Source: Bacillota bacterium
Lineage (GTDB): Bacteria > Bacillota > Clostridia > Acetivibrionales > DTU013
NCBI GenBank assembly: GCA_023418915.1
Contig: JAEZYU010000059.1
Coordinates: 1-64,000 of the forward strand
Reading direction: 5' to 3'
Length of the DNA stretch: 64,000 bases
Shown: positions 50,565-58,939 of the stretch, in pieces
Layout: each line of letters starts with the position of its first letter
How positions within the stretch are numbered: the first letter of the stretch is position 1
Notes under the pieces: model-generated
What the model was told of the DNA's origin: nothing
The model's input: only the letters and a program-made list of their open reading frames with translations
Databases searched by the model: none
Program-made: the position numbers and the translations under genes

Positions 50565-52400
50565 ATGGCTGATGAAAACGTCAATGAAAACACAGGCTTT
50601 GAAGAAGAAGAGCTGGAGGCCAGGGCATATGATTCCCGTCTGATGAAAAGGCTGCTCGGGTTTGCATCCAGGTACTGGTACTTATTTCTGTCTGCTGTTG
50701 TACTCCTGTTCGCATCAACGGCTGCGGATCTGGTCAGACCATACCTGATAGGTCTGACAATAGATGATTTCATAAACAAGGGCGATACAGCCTCTCTTAA
50801 CCGGATGGGGCTCTATTTCCTTCTGCTGGTCGCAGCCGGTTTCCTGTTTAACCTGCTGCAGATCTACATTCTGAGCTATGCAGGCCAATCCATAATCTAC
50901 AACATCAGACAGATACTCTTCTCGCATCTTCAGAAAATGCCCCTGTCCTTCTTTGATAAAAACCCTGTCGGCCGGCTTGTGACCCGTGTGACAAATGATA
51001 CAGAGGCTCTCAACGATATGTATACCAATGTATTGGTCACGCTGCTGAAGGATTTCGCTATTCTGGCCGGTACCATTGTGATAATGTTCAGGCTGAATGT
51101 GAAGCTGGCACTCATATCACTGGCTATAATGCCTGTTGTCGTCATTCTTACGATCTTTTTCAGAGTCAGGATCAGAAAGGTCTATAGAAGAGTGCGGGTG
51201 GCGCTGGCAAAAATCAATTCCGCCATATCGGAAAATATATCAGGCATGCGGATCATTCAGTTGTTTAACAGGGAGAAGCAGAATTATGCGAAGTTCAATG
51301 AAACAGGAAAAGAATATCACAGGTCTGTTATGAGTGAGATAGTGACGTTTGGCCTTTTCCGTCCCGCCATAGAAATGCTGGCTTCCTTTGCCCTTGCGCT
51401 CCTAATGTGGTACGGAGGGCTCGATGTTCTCACTGGCGCTATTCAGTTCGGCGTGCTTTATACCTTCGTCAACTATATCAGCATGCTGTTCCAGCCTATA
51501 AACGATCTGGCCGAGAAGTACAACATACTACAGGCGTCCATGGCGGCTTCCGAAAGGATCTTTCTCATACTTGACACACCTGTCGAGAAAGACTCCGGAT
51601 CAATTATCGCAGGTAAAGGCATCAAAGGAGAGATAGAATTCAAAAATGTCTGGTTTGCATATAACGAAGATGACTGGGTGCTGCGCGATGTCAGCTTCAA
51701 AGTACCGGCAGGCAAGACTGTAGCAATCGTAGGCGCCACCGGGGCGGGCAAGACTTCGATCATCAGCCTGTTGAGCAGACTCTATGAAATACAAAAGGGT
51801 GAGATCCTCATCGACGGTATAAACATCAGAGATATCAAAAAGGATGATCTGCGCAGGCTAACCGGTGTGGTGCTGCAGGATGTTTTTTTGTTCAGCGGCA
51901 GGCTGAAGGACAATATCAGGCTCAATGAGGCAGGTATCAGTGATGAAAGGGTCCAGGAAGCAGCCAGGCTTGTCAATGCCGAGGGATTCATAACAAGGCT
52001 TCCCCAGGGATACGATACGGAGGTCATGGAACGCGGATCGACCTTTTCAGCCGGTCAGAGGCAGTTGTTGGCGTTTGCAAGGGCGCTTGCTTTCGACCCT
52101 GCGATATTGGTATTGGATGAAGCGACCTCAAACATAGATACTGAAACAGAGCTTCTGATACAGGACGCTCTCAGAAAACTCACCAGAGACAGAACTACAA
52201 TAGTTATCGCTCACAGATTGTCAACAATACAGCATGCTGACAGCATTATTGTGCTGCACAAGGGAAAGGTAAGGGAATCGGGCAACCATCAGGAGCTTCT
52301 GGTAAAAAGAGGTATGTATTATTCACTTTATATGCTGCAGTATCAGAAGGATGAACAGTCATCTGCCGACCCTGTTATCAAAGACCGGCCAGCTCCTTGA
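50565..52400 (+). CDS. ABC exporter subunit, catalytic half (heterodimer)
   Basis: Partner of the preceding exporter gene, 611 residues with six membrane helices (about 30-320) and a C-terminal ATPase. Walker A is GATGAGKTS, Walker B LVLDEATSNID has the catalytic Glu, and the signature is the altered FSAGQRQL. Combined with the partner this gives one consensus site (this Walker B with the partner's LSGGQ) and one degenerate site, as known for asymmetric exporters. GAGGAGG precedes the ATG. Its 3' end overlaps the convergent PfkB gene by 23 bases. Confidence 0.94.
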   Translation: MADENVNENTGFEEEELEARAYDSRLMKRLLGFASRYWYLFLSAVVLLFASTAADLVRPYLIGLTIDDFINKGDTASLNRMGLYFLLLVAAGFLFNLLQIYILSYAGQSIIYNIRQILFSHLQKMPLSFFDKNPVGRLVTRVTNDTEALNDMYTNVLVTLLKDFAILAGTIVIMFRLNVKLALISLAIMPVVVILTIFFRVRIRKVYRRVRVALAKINSAISENISGMRIIQLFNREKQNYAKFNETGKEYHRSVMSEIVTFGLFRPAIEMLASFALALLMWYGGLDVLTGAIQFGVLYTFVNYISMLFQPINDLAEKYNILQASMAASERIFLILDTPVEKDSGSIIAGKGIKGEIEFKNVWFAYNEDDWVLRDVSFKVPAGKTVAIVGATGAGKTSIISLLSRLYEIQKGEILIDGINIRDIKKDDLRRLTGVVLQDVFLFSGRLKDNIRLNEAGISDERVQEAARLVNAEGFITRLPQGYDTEVMERGSTFSAGQRQLLAFARALAFDPAILVLDEATSNIDTETELLIQDALRKLTRDRTTIVIAHRLSTIQHADSIIVLHKGKVRESGNHQELLVKRGMYYSLYMLQYQKDEQSSADPVIKDRPAP

Positions 52401-53334
52401 TCTCCTCAATACACGGAGGGTCAAGCACCATCGGAAATCTCCTGCAGACACAGGCTGCGGTAGCTGCGGCAAATCTCACGGTATCAGTGTCGCTCAATCC
52501 TTTTAAGATCCCGTATACGACCCCGCCTCTGAAGGTATCTCCAGCTCCCAGAGTCCCGACTGCATTAACTCTATACGGGGTAAATTTTTGAACACTCCCG
52601 CCTTTTCTTCCAAAGATGATATCTCTTGAGCCAAATGTGAATATGACAAGACCATCCCCCGCTTCTGTATATCTTGAAAATAGCTCATCAATATCTGTCT
52701 CCTTGAAGCTGTTGCGTATGAACTCGTTGGAGATCACTGTAGCTGACGCATATCTGTGCAAGTCACTATCCGGTTCGCAGTCTATAGTAACATAGGGCTT
52801 TTTAACTTGATGACAAAAAATCGCAAGATTTTTCGAAATCTCACCAAAGAATGGATCGATTGAAACTACTTTTGACGCCATAGCAGCATTTTTATCAAAA
52901 TTCGACCACCTTTTTCCTTCTCTAAAATAGCCGCCGAATCTTCCAAATACAGTTCTCGTGCTGCTGTCTACGATCACCATATCTGAAACACCGTCAAACT
53001 CCTGATCATAGACCATGCCTGTACAATCGATGCCAAATCTGCGGCAATAATGCAGGATGCCCTCCTTCGTCTTTGTACCCAGATACGGTCCGTCGATCTT
53101 CACATTTAAACCGCACTGTGACAATACTATGGCTGAATTCCCAGTCTCGCCCCCCGGTATGAGATATGTCTGCTTTATTTCAGCGTATGAATCGGCTTCA
53201 GGATAATCACCATGCAATATATGTACAGTTGAATAGACAGTCATTCCGTAAAGGTATACATCAACTTCCCCCATAAATGCATTACTGCTCATTTCCATAA
53301 CACTTCCCCCTACAATAATGGCAAGCTTCGTCAT
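52378..53334 (-). CDS. PfkB-family carbohydrate kinase
   Basis: Ribokinase-like sugar or nucleoside kinase of 318 residues. It shows the N-terminal PfkB motif TYLIPGGETGNSAIVLSQCG and the catalytic signature NAVGTLGAGDTFRGGVVYGI (anion hole GAGD). A long N-terminal part before the GG motif (about 60 residues) differs from fructokinases and ribokinase. The substrate cannot be told. It is convergent with the ABC pair and divergent from the GreA-like gene. Confidence 0.88.
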   Translation of the reverse strand: MTKLAIIVGGSVMEMSSNAFMGEVDVYLYGMTVYSTVHILHGDYPEADSYAEIKQTYLIPGGETGNSAIVLSQCGLNVKIDGPYLGTKTKEGILHYCRRFGIDCTGMVYDQEFDGVSDMVIVDSSTRTVFGRFGGYFREGKRWSNFDKNAAMASKVVSIDPFFGEISKNLAIFCHQVKKPYVTIDCEPDSDLHRYASATVISNEFIRNSFKETDIDELFSRYTEAGDGLVIFTFGSRDIIFGRKGGSVQKFTPYRVNAVGTLGAGDTFRGGVVYGILKGLSDTDTVRFAAATAACVCRRFPMVLDPPCIEEIKELAGL

Positions 53335-53479
53335 ATCGTCAGGTAAATTATATCATACCACATATTATTCTGTTCAGGTTTTTTATTGGACTAATTGTAT
53401 TTAAAAGATACTTTGTTATTTAATACAATATTATCCTTAAAATTAGTATCGTTCAATTAATTGTCAATGAGCTCCACCA

Positions 53480-53508
53480 TTGACATCCATTTACATTTAT
53501 GTTAGCAT
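53480..53508 (+). promoter_or_regulatory. Promoter for the GreA-like gene
   Basis: A perfect TTGACA (53480-53485) with TAGCAT 17 bases downstream (53503-53508). An A/T-rich stretch follows. Confidence 0.55.
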
Positions 53509-53515
53509 ATATATA

Positions 53516-53553
53516 GAAGACATTTCGCATACGGTCCTGCGAAGTGTCTTCTT
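53516..53553 (+). promoter_or_regulatory. Leader hairpin before the GreA-like gene
   Basis: AAGACATTTCGCA and TGCGAAGTGTCTT pair (one G-T pair) at the expected 5' end of the transcript and are followed by CTTGTATTTATTATTTTG. It could be an attenuating terminator or a stabilising 5' hairpin. It has no gene upstream on this strand for which it would be a terminator within 1 kb. Confidence 0.6.
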
Positions 53554-53597
53554 GTATTTATTATTTTGTATGTAAAATTTTTGAAAGGGAGATGGAA

Positions 53598-54113
53598 ATG
53601 CATAAAACAGTATTGTCTGAACGGATGTACAAAATCCTGACCGACCACGTTGCTGAGATAGAAAGGGAGAAGGAACCCGTTATAAAAAGTTTTTTTGCAG
53701 AGAACGCTGGGAAAGGGATGGATAGCGAAGCATTCTTCAGGGAATATGCTGCCGAGCTGGAAAAATACATCAATAACATAAAAGTGAAAAAGGACGGTAT
53801 GGATACATGTCCGTTCACTATAATCGGAAGCATAGTCCAGATAAAGGACATGGAAGATTCCGAGACCATGAGCTGCCGTATAGTGTTTCCTTTTGCGGGG
53901 AAATCAGCCAATGATGTCTATAATGCATCATGTCTGTCACCAATGGGCAAAGCACTACTTTTAAAGTCTGTAGGCAGCATAGTCACTGTCAAAACACCTG
54001 CAGGACAGATCGACTATAAAATCATCAGCATATCTGCTGATGATCTGGATATAGGCAAAAGCGAAGTGAATATGTATACCGCCAGTCCGGGAATAGCACT
54101 CACAGATGCTTAA
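53598..54113 (+). CDS. GreA/GreB-like protein
   Basis: A 171-residue protein with the two-part Gre layout: an N-terminal helical hairpin (about 1-65, YKILTDHVAEIEREKEPVIK; FFREYAAELEKYINNIKVKK) and a C-terminal FKBP-like domain (TIIGSIVQIKDMEDSETMSC; ASCLSPMGKALLLKSVGSIV). The SPMGKALLGK-like segment matches the Gre C-terminus. The acidic tip residues of true GreA (DxxE) are not evident, so it may bind RNA polymerase without cleavage activity. GGGAGATGG precedes ATG at 53598. Confidence 0.8.
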   Translation: MHKTVLSERMYKILTDHVAEIEREKEPVIKSFFAENAGKGMDSEAFFREYAAELEKYINNIKVKKDGMDTCPFTIIGSIVQIKDMEDSETMSCRIVFPFAGKSANDVYNASCLSPMGKALLLKSVGSIVTVKTPAGQIDYKIISISADDLDIGKSEVNMYTASPGIALTDA

Positions 54114-54177
54114 CGGCTTGTGAATTGACTGCAGCCACAAATGCTTAACGGCAGGTGAATTGAACTGGAGAGATTAA

Positions 54178-54216
54178 CAAAGACCATGATTCATACTAAA
54201 TCGTGGTCTTTTTATT
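54178..54216 (+). terminator. Terminator after the GreA-like gene
   Basis: AAAGACCATGATT and AATCGTGGTCTTT pair with one mismatch, followed by TTATTTT. Upstream, ATGCTTAACGGC...GTGAATTGA occurs twice (about 54107 and 54142), the first copy including the stop codon. Confidence 0.85.
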
Positions 54217-54284
54217 TTCGCACAGGCAGCGAAGCGGAGTCACACTTTGCCGGTGAAAATCCAACTTAAGCCTATAACGCATCG

Positions 54285-54310
54285 TTTTCTTTCGATTAAT
54301 CGAAAGAAAA
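54285..54310. repeat. Perfect 26-bp palindrome
   Basis: TTTTCTTTCGAT followed by its exact complement (through 54310). It lies in the gap between the GreA-like terminator and the dispersed repeat. As an RNA hairpin it could act as a terminator on either strand, with A and T tracts on its ends. Confidence 0.8.
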
Positions 54311-54328
54311 TATATGAAAGGCAATCGG

Positions 54329-54405
54329 TACCCGCCACCAAGCGTTTTTCAGCCTGAAGGCTGAAAAGACGTAAAGAGATGGGGGACATCTTTCGCCTCG
54401 TTATC
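54329..54405 (+). repeat. Dispersed intergenic repeat, copy D
   Basis: The best-preserved copy: CCGCCACCAAGCGTTTTTCA, an exact hairpin TTTTCAGCCTGAAGGCTGAAAA, GACGTAAAGAGATGGGGGAC and ATCTTTCGCCTCGTTAT. A related tail (ATATCTTTCGCCTCGTTA) occurs at about 10492-10508 before flgM. Confidence 0.8.
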
Positions 54406-54424
54406 TCTGTGCGCTTAATTGGCA

Positions 54425-55966
54425 CTACTTCAGAAGCAGACTCGTAAGGCTTTCCCTGATTATTTGTCTGCCGCTCCCATAAATAGAGAAACAGAATATC
54501 ACATCTTCTATTTCCCGATCGCATATCAGTGTTTTTGCATCCATATCCAATAGACCCTCATTGTTGAATCCCTTCGGATCTATCACATATACCACCGAAT
54601 AGTTATGTGTCAAAAACGGAATAAGAGCGCTGCCGTATGAATCCTTTATGACAAGAACCTTACGGCCGTTGGGGTTATCGGTTTCAATTTTCTCCAGATG
54701 CTGATCTCCCCATGCAAAGCAGGCATACTTATATGCCCCAAGGCTCTTGAAGTTAGTGTTGATAATACCATCCTTTACATTTGGACTGCTGAGGTTTCCC
54801 ATCGTATATAATGTCACTTGATGGCCAAGCTTCGGGATGTAATAGTCGAGCTTCTCGGGATTGTTCTTAAGCCTCGATGCCTGAGGCATCTTATATATCT
54901 GTGCAAACAATCCTCCCAGGAATGGTTCAAATGTGTCTTTCGTAAAATCCTCTTCTATACTTGCCGGCTGCTGTCCCGAGGACTCACAGAATGCAGTATA
55001 TGCGTAATAAGCTCCCAGTGCGGTCCAATGGACATCCGACCGGAAATAAATGTGCTCATTCTTATGCTCCATAAGCTTATCAAATGCTTTTACTACTGTC
55101 ACTCCGTCAGCGCTTCCCGCAATAATGCCCTCTGCCTTGCTTTGATCATAACTGCCGGTGCTGTATTTATTAGTTGCATAAAATGCGGCGCTGGTCGGAC
55201 CGGTAATAGAATATACATTAAGTTCAGGCATTATGCCAGCAAATTCGGATAGTATTTTACCATACGGCTTCAAGCTGTATGCGCCTGTGGGCATCATAAC
55301 CCTGTCCCCTGCTATTATCAGTGAATTGTTCAGTCTGGTGTCCGCCTGATCATCTGCCGCATCACCGGCATCTTCTGATCCGCTTTCTCCGTTTTCCTGC
55401 ACCGAAGAGCTCTGCTCTGTATCTGGTCCCGACTGCTGCACTGATGAATCCGCACCTCTTGCCTGTGCTGCCTGATCATCAGTCTGAGGTGTTTGTCCTT
55501 CTTCTGACACTTGTCCTGGGGCAGGCCTCTGCAGGCCGTCTTCCTTCTGATTTGACCCGATCCGGCTCTCAGCAGCAGACTGCGTACCGCCAAAAGGTTC
55601 GCTGCCTGCCTGAGATGCTTTATCAGTAACGCCATCCTGTCCCCCGGCTGTAACAAAATCATCAACATCAACACTTGCAACAACTGTCTCTGTATCGGTC
55701 AAAACGTCAATGTAAAGAAGGCTCGCATACGACTGAAAGCCCACGATCGATAATTCTCTGAACAAAAAGTTGTCAAGAAGAAAGCTTTCGTACTTGTCCG
55801 TGTAATCGCCGGCAAAGAATTCAGATATGCTAAACGAAGGCTTCTCACTCAGATATCTGTTTTCAAACGAAGAAAAGCCATCAGCGTCTGTATACAGTGA
55901 GCAGAAGCAAAGAACCATCATTATTGAGGCAAAAACAGCTATAACTGTAATATGCGTTTTTTTCAT
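54425..55966 (-). CDS. DHHW-family protein (AlgJ/AlgX-like partner of MBOAT)
   Basis: Extracytoplasmic SGNH-hydrolase-like partner of a membrane O-acyltransferase. The 513-residue product has an N-terminal membrane anchor (about 5-25) and the motif YFRSDVHWTALGAYYAYTAF, which corresponds to the DHHW/DxHW signature, with VIKDSYGSALIPFL as the Ser/Asp block. Between about residues 105 and 210 lies a Gln/Ser/Glu/Asp-rich linker likely to be disordered. GGGTGGATGAGA precedes ATG at 55966. It starts about 15 bases after the MBOAT gene stops. Confidence 0.88.
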   Translation of the reverse strand: MKKTHITVIAVFASIMMVLCFCSLYTDADGFSSFENRYLSEKPSFSISEFFAGDYTDKYESFLLDNFLFRELSIVGFQSYASLLYIDVLTDTETVVASVDVDDFVTAGGQDGVTDKASQAGSEPFGGTQSAAESRIGSNQKEDGLQRPAPGQVSEEGQTPQTDDQAAQARGADSSVQQSGPDTEQSSSVQENGESGSEDAGDAADDQADTRLNNSLIIAGDRVMMPTGAYSLKPYGKILSEFAGIMPELNVYSITGPTSAAFYATNKYSTGSYDQSKAEGIIAGSADGVTVVKAFDKLMEHKNEHIYFRSDVHWTALGAYYAYTAFCESSGQQPASIEEDFTKDTFEPFLGGLFAQIYKMPQASRLKNNPEKLDYYIPKLGHQVTLYTMGNLSSPNVKDGIINTNFKSLGAYKYACFAWGDQHLEKIETDNPNGRKVLVIKDSYGSALIPFLTHNYSVVYVIDPKGFNNEGLLDMDAKTLICDREIEDVIFCFSIYGSGRQIIRESLTSLLLK

Positions 55967-55983
55967 TCTCATCCACCCTGAAC

Positions 55984-57387
55984 TCAAAATCTAAAATATA
56001 TAAACGGATTGTAACTATTGCTTACAATACTCGCCGCCGACAATATGAACACAATCGCCACACATGCAGCCAAAGCAGCTGCCCTGACCCATTCCGGGAA
56101 CTCCAGCCTCTTTATGTATGACGCAGCGATACGCTTTAATGGCACAGCACAAATCAGGCATACAGCAATAAACGGAAGGTAACTGACTGAAAGCCGGAGT
56201 ATATCAGTTAACGAAAACGTGGCTCCTTCAAGTCCAAACATCACTCTCAGCGCTTCTATATCTCTGCCGAAATCTTCGAAGTAGAAAAAGTTAAAGCCAA
56301 ATACAACAAGAATGAACGAGTAGGCTATCCTGAGCACCTTGGGTATCTTTTTCAGAGCCTTGAGCAAAAATGTCTTCTCAAGAATCAGTATTACTGCAAA
56401 ATACAATCCCCATATGACAAAATTCCAGCTCGCTCCATGCCATAAGCCGGTCAGCATCCAGACAACAAGGATGTTTCGGTATTGCAGCCTGCGGTTGCCT
56501 CCGAGGGGTATGTATACATAATCCCTGAAAAAAGTACCGAGAGTCATATGCCAGCGGCGCCAGAAATCAGTAATACTCTGCGATACATAAGGGTGATTGA
56601 AGTTCTCCGGAAACCTGAATCCAAAGCTTTTCCCCAGACCGATGGCCATATCTGAGTAGCCGGAAAAATCAAAATATATCTGAAATGTGAAGCACAGCAA
56701 GCCAAACCAGATCTCAGGAGCTGACATGCTCAGAAGATCACCATTGAGGAATCTCACAGCCAGTGAACCTGCATAATTTGCTATAAGGGTTTTCTTCGCA
56801 ACTCCTGTAACGAATCGGATAATACCCTCGTATATTCCCTTGAGTGTTATCTTCCGCTCCTCAAGCTGGTCTTCTATATCGGTATAGCGAACTATCGGTC
56901 CCGCAACAAGCTGTGGAAACATTGATACAAAAAGCAAAAAATTCAAAAAGGACTTCTGAACTTTAGCCTTTCCTCTGTAGGCATCTATTGTATATGAAAT
57001 CGTCTGCATGGTATAAAATGAGATGCCTATCGGCAAAGATACACCCGGATCAGGTATTCTCATGCCAAGGAGAGTATTTAGGTTGCTGACCATAAAGCCG
57101 CCGTATTTAAAAAACGCCAGAAGTCCGATATTTAAAACAAGCGAAATTACCACAAACAGCTTACCCCTCGCCGTTTTGTGAAATTTACCCGCTTGGCCTC
57201 CACATACATAATCTATAATAGAGCTGGCTATCAACAATATCACCCATACCGGCTCACCCCATGCGTAAAAAAGCAGCGAAGCCGCTATCAGCACGATGTT
57301 TTTTGCTTTTATATTAGGCATAATAAAATAGAGAAGTAAAACTACAGGCAAAAACCTGAGCAGAAAAACCAAACTGGTAAATACCAT
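55984..57387 (-). CDS. MBOAT-family O-acyltransferase (AlgI/DltB-like)
   Basis: Polytopic membrane acyltransferase that passes acyl groups across the membrane to cell-surface polymers. The 467-residue product has many transmembrane helices and the family motifs FPQLVAGPIVRYTDIEDQL, FWRRWHMTLGTFFRDYVYIP and LTGLWHGASWNFVIWGLYF (catalytic His in LWHGAS). Paired with the DHHW gene it resembles alginate-type acetylation sets. No polymer synthase gene is in the window, so the polymer is unknown. Confidence 0.93.
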   Translation of the reverse strand: MVFTSLVFLLRFLPVVLLLYFIMPNIKAKNIVLIAASLLFYAWGEPVWVILLIASSIIDYVCGGQAGKFHKTARGKLFVVISLVLNIGLLAFFKYGGFMVSNLNTLLGMRIPDPGVSLPIGISFYTMQTISYTIDAYRGKAKVQKSFLNFLLFVSMFPQLVAGPIVRYTDIEDQLEERKITLKGIYEGIIRFVTGVAKKTLIANYAGSLAVRFLNGDLLSMSAPEIWFGLLCFTFQIYFDFSGYSDMAIGLGKSFGFRFPENFNHPYVSQSITDFWRRWHMTLGTFFRDYVYIPLGGNRRLQYRNILVVWMLTGLWHGASWNFVIWGLYFAVILILEKTFLLKALKKIPKVLRIAYSFILVVFGFNFFYFEDFGRDIEALRVMFGLEGATFSLTDILRLSVSYLPFIAVCLICAVPLKRIAASYIKRLEFPEWVRAAALAACVAIVFILSAASIVSNSYNPFIYFRF

Positions 57388-57496
57388 ACTGCCTCCGATA
57401 TTACGTTATAGGAGATTTCAATGGACATGTAAATAATACCATTAAATCACATGCCTAGCAAGTCAAACATAGTACGTTGAATGCATACTGTTTTTA

Positions 57497-58939
57497 CTAT
57501 TGGACGGTTTTCCCAAAAAGGTTCGATGCGCTTCTGCCGGTGATTTGCTCACAAATAACAGCATCCTCACCTTTGACCTCAACATCCCCTTCATTGCTGC
57601 GATAGCTTTCCAGCAATGCCTGCATAACAGCAAATTCACTTTTGCCCAGCCTGTATTTCCTCAAAACCAACAGCATGCCTGCCAGCAAAAGGGATGGTAC
57701 AAGGCAAAAGATCAGCTTTATACCCAGATCCGTAACCGGCTCGATATTACCTGTCTTGACTGCATCTGCGCTGTAGCGGAAAATATCAAGCAAAAATCCT
57801 ATTGAACCGACTGCTATACCACCCGAAAGCTTGCGCAAAAAGGTAGATACTCCTGAATACAGGCCTTCTCTACGCTTACCTGTCATCAATTCATCCACAT
57901 CAGCAATATCAGGGAGTATGGACCAGGATACAAGATTACATCCCGCCGCACCGACGCCTATGAACGCACAGGTAATTATCACAGCTATATCCGGCGTTGC
58001 ATGCGTATAGTTGAATATGATGACGCAAACGGCTATCCATATAAGCGCAGCAATCAGTGCCGGAGTTTTCTTGCTGTATTTTTTTGCAACAAGAGAAAAA
58101 AGGCAGATGAAAACCAGCTGCACCACCAAAATCGCTGCCATTGCCGGAATAAACAAATGCTCCTTCCTGAGCGATACATTAAGATAATACACCGCAAGAG
58201 CCATAGTAACATCGATCGCCATCTGGGATAAGACAAATACTCCCGCATAAAGGCGGAAAGACTTGTTACTAAAGATCGACAGCCATTCTCTGTATGAGAA
58301 TGCTGCAGCTTCACTTATCTTTGTATTCTCCCAGGTGCCGGCAAAAACAGCCAGCCAGCTGACTCCAAAAATGACTCCAAATATAGCTGCCATCACAAGG
58401 TATCCCGTTTTCTCGTTTTCAAACGAACCTGTTATCATAGCAGGTACAACAGCGCAAATTATAGCAGTACCGGCTGAAAACGCAAGTCTCATGCCGGTAA
58501 AAGCACTGCGTTTGTTGTAATCACCGGTCATGTCTGCCAGGATCGCATTATAAGGTGTCATAACTATGGTGAATGCTGTTGAAAAAAATATGAATGCGAA
58601 AACGAAGTAGATGAACTTAAGTATGCCCTGGTCTATGCCAAAGGAATGCCACAGCAAGATCCAGGATACCAGAACGGGCAGACCACCGAAGAGGAAATAG
58701 ATGCGTCGTCTGCCGAAGCTCGATTTTGTTCTGTCGGAAATACTCCCCATCAAAGGATCTGTAACTGCATCCCATGCTTTTCCAATAAAAATAATGATCC
58801 CGGCCAGCGCACCGGAAAGCCCTTCCACATTGGTCAGGTAAACCATGAAAAGGGTACCCACGATCAAGAATGCGCCTCCGCCATAAATATCTCCACAGGC
58901 ATATGCAATCTTAGCAAGGATTCCATCCCTATTTTTCAT
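57497..58939 (-). CDS. GPH-family (glycoside-pentoside-hexuronide:cation) transporter
   Basis: Sugar symporter of the MFS, 480 residues with twelve predicted helices. The N-terminus KIAYACGDIYGGGAFLIVGT and the loop WDAVTDPLMGSISDRTKSSF GRRR are the family hallmarks. The C-terminal cytosolic tail (about 440-480) resembles the short tails of this group. ATG at 58939 has AAAGGGATC upstream and overlaps the acyltransferase stop by 11 bases. Substrate is unknown. Confidence 0.9.
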   Translation of the reverse strand: MKNRDGILAKIAYACGDIYGGGAFLIVGTLFMVYLTNVEGLSGALAGIIIFIGKAWDAVTDPLMGSISDRTKSSFGRRRIYFLFGGLPVLVSWILLWHSFGIDQGILKFIYFVFAFIFFSTAFTIVMTPYNAILADMTGDYNKRSAFTGMRLAFSAGTAIICAVVPAMITGSFENEKTGYLVMAAIFGVIFGVSWLAVFAGTWENTKISEAAAFSYREWLSIFSNKSFRLYAGVFVLSQMAIDVTMALAVYYLNVSLRKEHLFIPAMAAILVVQLVFICLFSLVAKKYSKKTPALIAALIWIAVCVIIFNYTHATPDIAVIITCAFIGVGAAGCNLVSWSILPDIADVDELMTGKRREGLYSGVSTFLRKLSGGIAVGSIGFLLDIFRYSADAVKTGNIEPVTDLGIKLIFCLVPSLLLAGMLLVLRKYRLGKSEFAVMQALLESYRSNEGDVEVKGEDAVICEQITGRSASNLFGKTVQ

